Shown: piece by piece, positions 55,353 through 63,676 of the stretch
How positions within the stretch are numbered: position 1 is the first letter of the stretch
Layout of the letters: every line of letters starts with the position of its first letter
Source of the DNA: Flavobacterium gillisiae
GTDB taxonomy: Bacteria > Bacteroidota > Bacteroidia > Flavobacteriales > Flavobacteriaceae
Reading direction: 5' to 3'
Assembly: GCF_900107635.1 (NCBI RefSeq)
Contig: NZ_FNRD01000001.1
Location: forward strand, 558,001-622,000
DNA: 64,000 bases
The notes under the pieces: model-generated
What the model saw: only the letters and a program-made list of their open reading frames with translations
Told to the model about the DNA's origin: nothing
The model's database searches: none
Translations under genes and position numbers: made by a program

Positions 55353-55529
55353 GGTAGTTTGACACGAAAATACAGTTTTTGTTACAAGTTTGTTTTGGAA
55401 GGAGTATTATTTATTTTAAAAATAAGATATTTGCAACCTGAATTTACGAATTGGGAGTTTACGAATTGGAAATTTTTTGCCAATTGATAGAATCCCGAAT
55501 CCTAAATAGTAAAACCTAAATTAAAAATA

Positions 55530-56900
55530 ATGGCATCAAAACCGAGCATCCCCAAAGGAACAAGAGATTTTTCACCTGCTGAGGTGGCAAAACGTCAATA
55601 TATTATCCAAATCATTAAGAATAATTTCGAGAAATTTGGTTTTCAACCGATAGAAACACCATCATTTGAGAATTCAGAAACCTTAATGGGGAAATATGGT
55701 GAAGAAGGAGATCGTTTGATTTTCAAGATTCTAAATTCTGGGGATTTTTTGGCGAAAGCCAATGCGGCACATTTGGAAAATAAGGATAGTACAAAGTTGA
55801 CAGCGAGTATTTCTGAGAAAGCCTTGCGTTATGATTTGACTGTTCCCTTTGCTCGTTATGTAGTGCAACATCAGAATGATATTGAATTCCCGTTTAAAAG
55901 ATACCAAATCCAACCAGTTTGGCGTGCGGATAGACCTCAGAAAGGACGTTTTAGAGAGTTTTTTCAATGTGATGCTGACGTAGTTGGGTCAAAGTCTTTA
56001 TGGCAAGAAGTAGAATTAGTACAGCTTTACGACACTGTTTTTACGGAATTAGGATTGAAAGGAGTGACCGTTAAAATTAACAATAGAAAAATATTATCAG
56101 GAATTGCTGAAGTGATTGGTGCTTCTGACAAATTGATTGACTTTACTGTTGCGCTTGATAAACTAGACAAGATAGGCGAGGATGGTGTAAAAAAGGAAAT
56201 GATTGAAAAAGGAATTGGAGCAGCTGCCATAGAAAAAGTGCAACCACTTTTTAATTTCACTGGAACAATTGCTGAGAAAATCGAAAAACTAGCGCTTCTT
56301 TTAGCTTCTTCAGAAGAAGGGATGAAAGGAGTGGAAGAATTGCGTTTCATTTGTGAAAATGTAATGAAATTAGGATTGGCATCGGCAATACTAGATCTTG
56401 ATGTTACGCTTGCACGTGGATTGAATTATTACACTGGAGCAATATTTGAAGTAGCGCCTCCTAAAGAAGTTGCTATGGGTTCCATTGGAGGTGGAGGTCG
56501 TTATGATGATTTGACTGGAATTTTCGGATTGAAAAATATGAGTGGAGTTGGGATTTCTTTTGGATTGGACCGCATCTATTTAGTTGTGGAAGAGTTGAAT
56601 CTTTTCCCTGAAACCGTTACTGCAACATCAAAGGCGTTGTTTATTAATTACGGTGATGCCGAAGCTTTTTATGCATTACAGGCGATACGAAAATTAAGAG
56701 CCGCAGGGATAAAAGTAGAACTGTATCCGGATAATGCAAAAATGGCAAAACAGTTTCAGCATGCTGATAAAAGAAACATTCCTTTTGCGGTAATAATAGG
56801 AGAGCAAGAGATTGCATCAAATTTGTATTCACTTAAAAACTTAGTAACTGGAGAGCAGGTTTCTCTTGATTTTGAAGGTTTGAAAAACGCGGTATTGTAA
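55530..56900 (+). CDS. hisS: Histidyl-tRNA synthetase
   Basis: This class II synthetase of 456 residues charges tRNA-His. Motif 2 is [20 protein letters not shown] near residue 114, the histidine-specific loops are [14 protein letters not shown] near 294 and [10 protein letters not shown] near 320, and motif 3 is [13 protein letters not shown] near 340. The anticodon-binding domain is C-terminal. The start ATG at 55530 is preceded by AAATTAAAAATA, a good A-rich translation start. A terminator follows. Confidence 0.97.
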   Translation: MASKPSIPKGTRDFSPAEVAKRQYIIQIIKNNFEKFGFQPIETPSFENSETLMGKYGEEGDRLIFKILNSGDFLAKANAAHLENKDSTKLTASISEKALRYDLTVPFARYVVQHQNDIEFPFKRYQIQPVWRADRPQKGRFREFFQCDADVVGSKSLWQEVELVQLYDTVFTELGLKGVTVKINNRKILSGIAEVIGASDKLIDFTVALDKLDKIGEDGVKKEMIEKGIGAAAIEKVQPLFNFTGTIAEKIEKLALLLASSEEGMKGVEELRFICENVMKLGLASAILDLDVTLARGLNYYTGAIFEVAPPKEVAMGSIGGGGRYDDLTGIFGLKNMSGVGISFGLDRIYLVVEELNLFPETVTATSKALFINYGDAEAFYALQAIRKLRAAGIKVELYPDNAKMAKQFQHADKRNIPFAVIIGEQEIASNLYSLKNLVTGEQVSLDFEGLKNAVL

Positions 56901-56916
56901 ATTAAATTTTACGCAT

Positions 56917-56951
56917 AAAAAAAAGCTTTGTTAGTAAACAAAGCTTTTTTT
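56917..56951 (+). terminator. Terminator of hisS
   Basis: AAAAAGCTTTGTT pairs perfectly with AACAAAGCTTTTT around AGTA, ending in T residues. Confidence 0.9.
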
Positions 56952-57011
56952 AATATAAGGTATTCTTGAATTAATAATATTTAGAAACCAACCTTAAATT
57001 TGTTTTTTAAC

Positions 57012-57029
57012 AGATTAAAAATTTAATCT
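57012..57029. other. Perfect 18-bp palindrome upstream of grpE
   Basis: AGATTAAA and TTTAATCT flank a central AA. It may be a protein-binding site or a chance AT-rich palindrome. It lies 165 bp before the grpE -7 box. Confidence 0.35.
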
Positions 57030-57110
57030 AGATTAGAACCGATAACAAACTTATAGAAACAAAACCGTAATAGTCTTAAAATTTTATTAAAATTTAAATA
57101 ATTATAAAAA

Positions 57111-57133
57111 AGATAGACTATAATTCCGTCTAT
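57111..57133. promoter_or_regulatory. N9-spaced inverted repeat upstream of grpE-dnaJ
   Basis: GATAGAC and GTCTATC are perfect inverted arms of 7 bp with 9 bp between them. The layout, but not the sequence, resembles CIRCE, the HrcA operator of heat-shock operons, which also has a 9-bp spacer. It could bind a local heat-shock regulator. This is inference from geometry and position only. Confidence 0.4.
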
Positions 57134-57167
57134 CGTAAATAATTGCTATTAAAAAAAAGAATGACAA

Positions 57168-57200
57168 TTTGACATTTAGTTAGAATTGGCAGTACTTTTG
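57168..57200 (+). promoter_or_regulatory. Promoter of grpE-dnaJ
   Basis: TTTG at 57168-57171, 21 bp, then TACTTTTG at 57193-57200. This is a near ideal Bacteroidota housekeeping promoter (TTTG-N19-21-TAnnTTTG). It ends 23 bp before the chosen grpE start. Confidence 0.8.
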
Positions 57201-57223
57201 CAATTCAAAGAAAAGTGAAAAAA

Positions 57224-57796
57224 ATGAAGTTTAAGAATATTTTTAAAAATACAGGTAATATGACTACTGAAAATACAGAAATCGATAAAGAGATGGATGA
57301 TGTAACATTAGATAACAATGCGAGTGAAGAGCAAATTGTTGCTGATGAGTTAAGTGTTGAAGAGCAATTGACGCAAGACTTAGCGAAAGAAAAAGATAAA
57401 TATTTACGATTATTTGCAGAATTTGAAAATTATAAAAGACGAACTTCAAAAGAACGTATTGAATTGTATAAGACAGCAAATCAAGAAGTTCTTTTAGCTA
57501 TGTTGCCTGTTTTAGATGATTTTGACAGAGCGATGGTCGAAATACTTAAATCGGATGACCAATTACTTTTGAAAGGGGTAGAGCTTATTCATGAAAAATT
57601 GAAAAGTACGCTAGTTTCAAAAGGATTAGAACAGGTAGAAGTTAAAGCTGGTGATGCATTTGATGCTGATTTTGCTGAAGCAATTACTCAAATTCCTGCT
57701 CCAAATATGAAAGGAAAAATTGTAGACGTACTTGAAAAAGGATACAAATTAGGTGATAAAATTATTCGATTTCCTAAAGTTGTTATAGGACAATAA
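57224..57796 (+). CDS. grpE: Nucleotide exchange factor GrpE
   Basis: This is the DnaK nucleotide-exchange factor, about 190 residues. The N-terminal 60 residues are acidic and predicted to be disordered. A long coiled-coil helix starts near EEQLTQDLAKEKDKYLRLFA and holds the family mark FENYKRRTSKER near residue 85. The C-terminal beta domain ends with KGYKLGDKIIRFPKVVIGQ. I chose the ATG at 57224; a GTG at 57215 and an ATG at 57260 are also in frame. It is followed by dnaJ after 57 bp, and the two are surely co-expressed. Confidence 0.94.
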   Translation: MKFKNIFKNTGNMTTENTEIDKEMDDVTLDNNASEEQIVADELSVEEQLTQDLAKEKDKYLRLFAEFENYKRRTSKERIELYKTANQEVLLAMLPVLDDFDRAMVEILKSDDQLLLKGVELIHEKLKSTLVSKGLEQVEVKAGDAFDADFAEAITQIPAPNMKGKIVDVLEKGYKLGDKIIRFPKVVIGQ

Positions 57797-57853
57797 TATG
57801 TACAATTATGGACACAAGTGATTGCGTCCCTATTTTCATAAGAAAAAATAAAG

Positions 57854-58978
57854 ATGAAAAAAGATTTTTACGAGGTATTAGGTATTTCAAAAGGTGCTGA
57901 TGCAGCAGCGATAAAGAAAGCTTACAGAAAAAAAGCGTTAGAGCATCATCCTGACAAAAACCCTGGAGACAAATCGGCAGAAGAAAAATTCAAAGTAGCT
58001 GCTGAAGCTTATGAAATATTAAGCGATCCAAATAAAAGAGCACAATACGATCAATTAGGTCATCGCGCTTTTGATGGTTCTGGAGGTTTTGGCGGAGGCG
58101 GAGGTCATGCTGGAATGAATATGGATGATATCTTCAGCCAATTTGGCGACATTTTCGGTAGTGCCTTTGGTGGTGGTGGCGGATTTGGTGGCGGAGGCGG
58201 AGGTCAACGCAGAACTAAAGGAAGCAACCTACGAATCAAAGTGAAATTGACATTAGAGGAAATTGCCAATGGTGTTGAGAAAAAAGTAAAAGTAAAACGT
58301 AAAGTTCAGGCGCCAGGTGTGTCTTATAGAACTTGTTCTACCTGTAATGGGCAAGGACAAGTAATGCGTGTTACTAATACGATTCTAGGAAGAATGCAAT
58401 CAGCATCTACCTGTCCTACCTGTGGCGGGTCAGGTCAGATTCTAGATAAAAAACCTTCAGAAGCTGATTCTCAAGGGATGATTGTTGAAGATGAAACGGT
58501 TTCTATAAAAATCCCTGCGGGAGTTGTTGATGGAATGCAGTTAAAAGTTTCTAACAAAGGAAACGATGCGCCAGGAAACAGTGTTCCAGGAGATTTGATT
58601 GTGGCTATTGAAGAACTAGAGCATGAATTCTTGAAGCGCGAAGGAGAGAACTTGCATTATGATTTATACATCAGTTTTCCTGAAGCGGTTCTCGGAGTTT
58701 CAAAAGACATCGAAGCTATAAACGGAAAAGTAAGAATCAAATTAGAAGAAGGAATTCAATCTGGTAAGATTCTTAGACTTAAAGGAAAAGGTATTCCCAA
58801 TATAAATGGCTACGCAAGTGGTGATTTATTAGTACATGTAAATGTATGGACTCCTAAAACGATAAGTAAAGAGCAAAAGTTATTTTTCGAAAATAATATG
58901 AGTGATGAACATTTCGTTCCAAATCCTGAAAAATCCGACAAATCATTTTTCGAGAAAGTAAAAGATATGTTTTCTTAA
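57854..58978 (+). CDS. dnaJ: Chaperone DnaJ with reduced zinc finger
   Basis: This Hsp40 of 374 residues stimulates DnaK and delivers substrates. The J domain has the HPD motif at 32-34. A long Gly/Phe region (about 75-115) follows, with runs of glycine. The cysteine-rich domain holds only two of the usual four CxxCxGxG motifs (CSTCNGQG near 161 and CPTCGGSG near 186). The two inner motifs remain and the outer two are gone, so only one zinc site is possible. The two substrate-binding beta domains follow. The gap between the two motifs and the missing flanks look like deletion, not error, because the frame is intact. Confidence 0.93.
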   Translation: MKKDFYEVLGISKGADAAAIKKAYRKKALEHHPDKNPGDKSAEEKFKVAAEAYEILSDPNKRAQYDQLGHRAFDGSGGFGGGGGHAGMNMDDIFSQFGDIFGSAFGGGGGFGGGGGGQRRTKGSNLRIKVKLTLEEIANGVEKKVKVKRKVQAPGVSYRTCSTCNGQGQVMRVTNTILGRMQSASTCPTCGGSGQILDKKPSEADSQGMIVEDETVSIKIPAGVVDGMQLKVSNKGNDAPGNSVPGDLIVAIEELEHEFLKREGENLHYDLYISFPEAVLGVSKDIEAINGKVRIKLEEGIQSGKILRLKGKGIPNINGYASGDLLVHVNVWTPKTISKEQKLFFENNMSDEHFVPNPEKSDKSFFEKVKDMFS

Positions 58979-59011
58979 TTTTTATAAAGGTTAAAAATTA
59001 AATATAAGTTT

Positions 59012-59044
59012 CCCATCCTTGTGAAAATAAGGGTGGGTTTTTTT
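59012..59044 (+). terminator. Terminator of grpE-dnaJ
   Basis: CCCATCC pairs with GGGTGGG (one wobble) around a 12-base loop and is followed by seven T, 33 bp after the dnaJ stop. Confidence 0.82.
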
Positions 59045-59106
59045 ATGTAACAATTATATCTATTTCGATACTAATTATTTACTTTTACACAAATTCAAAT
59101 TTCAGC

Positions 59107-60030
59107 ATGAGTACTCTACTTGAAGTCAATAAAGTCGTAAAGCAATATGGTGATTATGTGGCGCTTAACGAAGTTTCATTAACAGTTCCTAAAGGCAGTA
59201 TTTATGGACTTTTAGGTCCAAATGGTGCCGGAAAAACATCTTTAATCCGAATCATAAATCAAATTACGTTGCCTGATAGCGGTGAGATCATCCTTGACGG
59301 TGAAAAACTGCAGCCCAAACACGTACAATACATAGGCTATCTTCCAGAAGAAAGAGGGTTATATACGAGTATGAAAGTGGGCGAGCAATGTTTGTATTTG
59401 GCTCAAATGAAAGGGCTGTCAAAAGCAGAAGCCAAAAAACAATTGGAATATTGGTTTGATAGATTAGGAATTCAAGGGTGGTGGAATAAAAAAATTCAAG
59501 AACTTTCTAAAGGGATGGCTCAAAAAATTCAATTTGTCGTTTGTGTCTTGCACAAACCTAAATTGTTGATTTTTGATGAACCTTTTTCTGGTTTTGATCC
59601 AGTGAATGCAAATGTAATTAAAGATGAAATTCTGGCGTTGCGAGATGAGGGAGCTACGATTATATTTTCTACACACCGTATGGAAAGTGTCGAAGAATTG
59701 TGTGATCATATTGCTCTAATCCATAAATCAAATAAGCTGATTGAAGGAAAGTTAGACGATGTTAAACGCCAATTTAAAACCAATAGTTTTGAGGTAGGTA
59801 TTGTATCTGATAATGTAGAAGGTCTGATGTATGATATTACTCAAAAGTTTACGGTATCTCCTGCGAATTTTAAATCTCTGGGCAAAGAATTGAAACTGGA
59901 AATCCAATTGGGTAATGCTATGCCAAATGAACTGCTGCAGGTCTTGACACAAAGAGGACAAGTCACTCATTTTGTCGAAAAAATTCCAAGTGTCAACGAT
60001 ATCTTTATTCAAACAGTAAGCGAAAAGTAA
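59107..60030 (+). CDS. ABC transporter ATP-binding protein, NatA type
   Basis: This 307-residue cytosolic ATPase of a type-2 ABC exporter has Walker A GPNGAGKTS near residue 39, signature IQELSKGMAQKIQ near 138, Walker B LLIFDEPFSGFDP near 157 and the H-loop STHRM near 188. The signature is LSKGM instead of LSGGQ, as in many NatA-like proteins. The permease gene follows 68 bp later, so together they form an exporter, possibly for sodium, a peptide or a lipid. The extra C-terminal 90 residues are typical of this class. Confidence 0.92.
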   Translation: MSTLLEVNKVVKQYGDYVALNEVSLTVPKGSIYGLLGPNGAGKTSLIRIINQITLPDSGEIILDGEKLQPKHVQYIGYLPEERGLYTSMKVGEQCLYLAQMKGLSKAEAKKQLEYWFDRLGIQGWWNKKIQELSKGMAQKIQFVVCVLHKPKLLIFDEPFSGFDPVNANVIKDEILALRDEGATIIFSTHRMESVEELCDHIALIHKSNKLIEGKLDDVKRQFKTNSFEVGIVSDNVEGLMYDITQKFTVSPANFKSLGKELKLEIQLGNAMPNELLQVLTQRGQVTHFVEKIPSVNDIFIQTVSEK

Positions 60031-60098
60031 ATAATTTTTAATGTTATGATTTTAGATTTCTGAAATCAAAAAACGTTAATCATAAATAAAAAATCTAA

Positions 60099-61415
60099 AT
60101 GAGTATTATTTCATTAATCATAAAAAGAGAGTTTATTGCCAAAGTGCGTAATAAATCTTTTATAGTTATGACCTTTTTAAGTCCGCTGCTATTTGTGGGT
60201 ATTGCCGCATTTGTGGGGTATTTAAGTTCGATGAAAGCAGAAACAAAACGAATTGCGATTCATGATGAATCAGGTTTGTTTGTCAAAGAGTTTATAGCGC
60301 AAAACAATCCGAAAAGTGAATATAAATACCTTGATTTATCTTTAATTGATTCGAAATTCTTAAAAGATAGTATCACTAATGAAAATTATGAGGGTTTGTT
60401 GCTGATCCCGAATACCACTAATGCTACCGACTTAGAAAATAAAATTCAATTTATATCTAACAGTAGTCCGAGTATATCGTGTATAGAAAAGGTTCAGAAT
60501 ATCGTTGCCAATAAAATCACTAAAACCAATCTAGTAAAAGCTAATTTGGATACTTTGGCGATTAGAAATGCCCAGTCAAAGGTTAACATAAGCTTGGCAA
60601 AGGCTTCAGGTGAGCAAAGTGTAAAAGGGCTTAATGAAATAAAAATTGCCATTGGAGGTGGATTTGGATACCTGATTATGATGTTTATTATCATTTATGG
60701 TAATATGGTGATGCGAAGTGTGATAGAAGAAAAAACAAATCGTATTATCGAGATAATTATCTCATCGGTAAAGCCATTTCAGTTGATGATTGGTAAGATT
60801 ATCGGAACCTCACTGGCAGGAATCCTTCAGTTTTTTATATGGGCTGTAATAGGACTTTCGCTGATGTTTGCCGCTTCGGTATTTTTTGGGGTAAATGTTG
60901 GTCCAACAGCAAGGGTTTCACCTGAATTGATGGGTCAGGCACAGCATGAATTGTCTGGTACTGCACAAATGTATATCAAGGAGTTGTGGAACTTGCCAAT
61001 TGCGAGTATATTGATTGGTTTTGTCGTTTATTTCATTGGAGGATACTTTCTATACAGTTCTTTTTACGCTGCAATTGGAGCCGCTGTTGATAATCAAACT
61101 GATTCACAACAATTTCTTCTACCTATCATTATGCCTCTAATGCTGAGTGTTTATGTAGGGTTTTTTAGTGTAATGAATGATCCGCACGGGACTTTAGCAG
61201 TTGTTTTTTCTATGATTCCGCTCACATCACCTATTGTTATGTTAATGCGAATTCCGTTTGGCGTACCTTTGTGGCAAATTGCTATTTCCGTAACCCTGTT
61301 ATTTGCAACCTTCTTTTCAGTAGTTTGGTTTGCAGCAAAAATATATCGTGTTGGAATTTTGATGTATGGAAAGAAACCTACATGGAAAGAATTATACAAA
61401 TGGCTTAAGTATTAA
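60099..61415 (+). CDS. ABC-2 transporter permease, NatB type
   Basis: This inner-membrane permease of 438 residues partners with the ATPase just upstream. It has one N-terminal span (SFIVMTFLSPLLFVGIAAFV), a large extracytoplasmic domain (about 45-185), then five to six C-terminal spans from about 190. The cytoplasmic coupling segment MRSVIEEKTNRIIEIIISSV near 203 is typical of the NatB/ABC-2 group. Substrate is unknown; the pair may export sodium, antibiotics or a peptide. The next gene, a response regulator, starts 72 bp downstream. Confidence 0.92.
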   Translation: MSIISLIIKREFIAKVRNKSFIVMTFLSPLLFVGIAAFVGYLSSMKAETKRIAIHDESGLFVKEFIAQNNPKSEYKYLDLSLIDSKFLKDSITNENYEGLLLIPNTTNATDLENKIQFISNSSPSISCIEKVQNIVANKITKTNLVKANLDTLAIRNAQSKVNISLAKASGEQSVKGLNEIKIAIGGGFGYLIMMFIIIYGNMVMRSVIEEKTNRIIEIIISSVKPFQLMIGKIIGTSLAGILQFFIWAVIGLSLMFAASVFFGVNVGPTARVSPELMGQAQHELSGTAQMYIKELWNLPIASILIGFVVYFIGGYFLYSSFYAAIGAAVDNQTDSQQFLLPIIMPLMLSVYVGFFSVMNDPHGTLAVVFSMIPLTSPIVMLMRIPFGVPLWQIAISVTLLFATFFSVVWFAAKIYRVGILMYGKKPTWKELYKWLKY

Positions 61416-61487
61416 AGTTTATTTGGTTTTTCATTACTTCGTTTAGACGAAACTTCAAAAAGCTAAATACTAATAATTAAAATAGAT

Positions 61488-62651
61488 ATGAGTAAAATAT
61501 TAATCATAGAAGACGAAGCAGCGATTCGAAGAGTACTTACAAAAATACTCTCTGAAGAGAACGATACCTATCAGGTTGAAGATGCAGAAGATGGTGTTGC
61601 CGGTTATGAGAAAATAAAAAATAACGATTACGATCTTGTTTTGTGCGATATAAAGATGCCTAAAATGGATGGTGTTGAATTGCTTGAAGCAGTTAAAAAA
61701 ATAAAACCAGAAATTCCCATTGTTATGATCTCCGGTCATGGTGATATGGAAACGGCTATTAATACGATGCGACTGGGTGCCTTTGATTATATCTCAAAAC
61801 CACCAGATTTAAACCGATTGTTGAATACGGTAAGAAACGCCTTAGATAAAAAACAACTTGTAGTTGAAAATAAGATTTTAAGAAAAAAAGTCAGCAAGAA
61901 TTACGAAATGATTGGGGATAGTGAAGCAATTGGTCACATAAAAGTGATGATTGATAAAGTAGCTCAAACAGATGCGCGAGTGCTTATAACGGGGCCAAAC
62001 GGAACCGGAAAGGAATTAGTGGCGCATCAATTGCATGAGAAAAGTGAACGCGCAAACTTTCCTTTAATCGAAGTGAATTGTGCTGCGATTCCTTCTGAAT
62101 TGATAGAAAGTGAATTGTTTGGACACGTAAAAGGAGCTTTTACGTCAGCGGTAAAAGATCGCGCTGGTAAATTTGAAGCTGCTGATAAAGGAACCATTTT
62201 CTTGGATGAAATTGGCGATATGAGTCTTTCGGCTCAAGCCAAAGTATTACGTGCATTACAAGAAAGCGTAATTACAAGAGTAGGAGCAGATAAAGATATT
62301 AAAGTGGACGTTCGCGTTATGGCGGCTACCAATAAAGATTTGAAAGTCGAAATTGCCGAAGGTCGTTTCCGTGAGGATTTATACCATAGACTGGCCGTAA
62401 TCCTGATCAAAGTACCTTCATTGAATGAAAGACGCGAAGATATTCCGATGCTGATTTCTCATTTTTCAGATAAAATTGCTTCTGAGCAGGGAAATGCAGT
62501 GAAAAAATTCTCTGGTGATGCTGTCAAACTATTGCAAGAATACGATTGGACCGGAAATATTCGTGAATTACGTAATGTAGTGGAACGTTTGATTATCCTT
62601 GGAGGAATTGAAATTTCTGAGAATGATGTGAAGCTGTTTGCCAGTAAATAA
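61488..62651 (+). CDS. NtrC-like response regulator without HTH domain
   Basis: This 387-residue protein has a receiver domain (phospho-acceptor Asp54 in LCDIKMPKMDG) and a sigma-54-interacting AAA+ domain: Walker A GPNGTGKE near 168, the loop GAFTSAVKDR near 216 in place of GAFTGA, Walker B FLDEIGD near 238 and an arginine finger in FREDLYHRL near 299. It ends at NVVERLIILGGIEISENDVK, where relatives continue into a Fis-type helix-turn-helix. So it has no DNA-binding domain. No histidine kinase is adjacent. It is likely expressed after the ABC pair. Confidence 0.9.
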   Translation: MSKILIIEDEAAIRRVLTKILSEENDTYQVEDAEDGVAGYEKIKNNDYDLVLCDIKMPKMDGVELLEAVKKIKPEIPIVMISGHGDMETAINTMRLGAFDYISKPPDLNRLLNTVRNALDKKQLVVENKILRKKVSKNYEMIGDSEAIGHIKVMIDKVAQTDARVLITGPNGTGKELVAHQLHEKSERANFPLIEVNCAAIPSELIESELFGHVKGAFTSAVKDRAGKFEAADKGTIFLDEIGDMSLSAQAKVLRALQESVITRVGADKDIKVDVRVMAATNKDLKVEIAEGRFREDLYHRLAVILIKVPSLNERREDIPMLISHFSDKIASEQGNAVKKFSGDAVKLLQEYDWTGNIRELRNVVERLIILGGIEISENDVKLFASK

Positions 62652-62722
62652 AAATAAATTAATGATTAAAAGACAGAGATTGGAATTCAATTTTACTGTT
62701 TTTACTCTTTCAATAATACCAA

Positions 62723-63373
62723 ATGAAATTAAAGAAAATAAACGAAAAGTTACGAGAAGGATTAGTTGATAACGGTTTAACCGAAGCAAACAAGTTACAA
62801 AAAGAAACTTTTTCTACTTTGAAAAGTGGTGCCGACTGTATTATTATCGCTCCAAAGGGAAGTGGAAAATCAACTACTATTGTGATCAATGTGATTCAAC
62901 AGTTAGTTTGCGAGGGAGAGCAATCGCCTCGAGCTTTGATTATTGTAGAAGACAAAGCTAAGGTGTTAGAAATGGAAGCTATCTTCGAAAAATTCGAAAG
63001 ATATACTGATTTGGTAGTTTACGGAGTGCACGACAGAGGTGATATGGAATATGATAAAAATTATATTTCAGGTGGAGTTGATGTTTTGATAGGAACGCCA
63101 ATTAAGCTGAACGAAATGTTTACGACTGCAGGTTTTAATGTAAACAGATTGAAAATGTTTATTATTGATGACGCAGATCCGATATTGAAATTACGCCATG
63201 AAACTAAATTGATGCGTATGTCAAACAGTATCAGTAAAACACAACGCATTATCTTCGCAGACAGACTTTCAGAACGAATAGAAAGTCTTGCTGATAAAAT
63301 GATGGTAGAGCCTTATCTTTTCGAAATTGAAGAAGGTGAAGAAGAGGATGAGGAAGAAGAGGATACAAAATAA
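62723..63373 (+). CDS. Single-domain DEAD-box-like protein
   Basis: This 216-residue protein is equal to only the first RecA-like domain of a DEAD-box helicase. The Q-motif region is GLTEANKLQKETF near 18, Walker A is APKGSGKSTT at 43-52, motif Ib is ILIGTPIKL near 130 in the form VLIGTPIKL, and motif II is DDAD (147-150) instead of DEAD. The second RecA domain with motifs IV-VI is missing, and the protein ends in an acidic tail rich in Glu. The frame is intact, so it is a real short form. It may bind RNA or ATP but should not unwind alone. DUF2007 follows after 16 bp. Confidence 0.82.
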   Translation: MKLKKINEKLREGLVDNGLTEANKLQKETFSTLKSGADCIIIAPKGSGKSTTIVINVIQQLVCEGEQSPRALIIVEDKAKVLEMEAIFEKFERYTDLVVYGVHDRGDMEYDKNYISGGVDVLIGTPIKLNEMFTTAGFNVNRLKMFIIDDADPILKLRHETKLMRMSNSISKTQRIIFADRLSERIESLADKMMVEPYLFEIEEGEEEDEEEEDTK

Positions 63374-63389
63374 CATAAAATAAAATACC

Positions 63390-63608
63390 ATGGGATTAAT
63401 GAAAGTGTTTTCAGGAAGTGAAATATTGGCACTAGCTTTGAAAGAAAAAATTGAAGCAGCAGGTGTTGATACAGTGATGAAAGATAATATTCAATCTGCT
63501 AGATTAGCAGGTTTTGGAAGTTCGGGTTCGGCTGTTGAGGTTTTCATACAAGAAACTGATTTTGCAAAAGCAAATCCGGTTATAGAAGAATTTAGATTAA
63601 GTATTTAA
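63390..63608 (+). CDS. DUF2007 family protein
   Basis: This 72-residue protein starts GLMKVFSGSEILALALKEKI and ends in VEVFIQETDFAKANPVIEEF, the layout of the DUF2007 (putative signal-transducing, PII-like ferredoxin fold) family. It has no signal peptide. It starts 16 bp after the DEAD-like gene, so the two are likely co-expressed and could act together. The function is unknown. A terminator follows. Confidence 0.85.
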   Translation: MGLMKVFSGSEILALALKEKIEAAGVDTVMKDNIQSARLAGFGSSGSAVEVFIQETDFAKANPVIEEFRLSI

Positions 63609-63633
63609 TAAAGAATAGATGATTTATAAAATT

Positions 63634-63675
63634 AAACCCTGGCTGTCAATTATGATATCAGGGTTTTCTTTTTTA
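63634..63675 (+). terminator. Terminator of the DEAD-like/DUF2007 pair
   Basis: AAACCCTG pairs with CAGGGTTT around a loop of about 17 bases and is followed by TTCTTTTTT. It lies 25 bp after the stop. Confidence 0.78.
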
Positions 63676-63676
63676 A

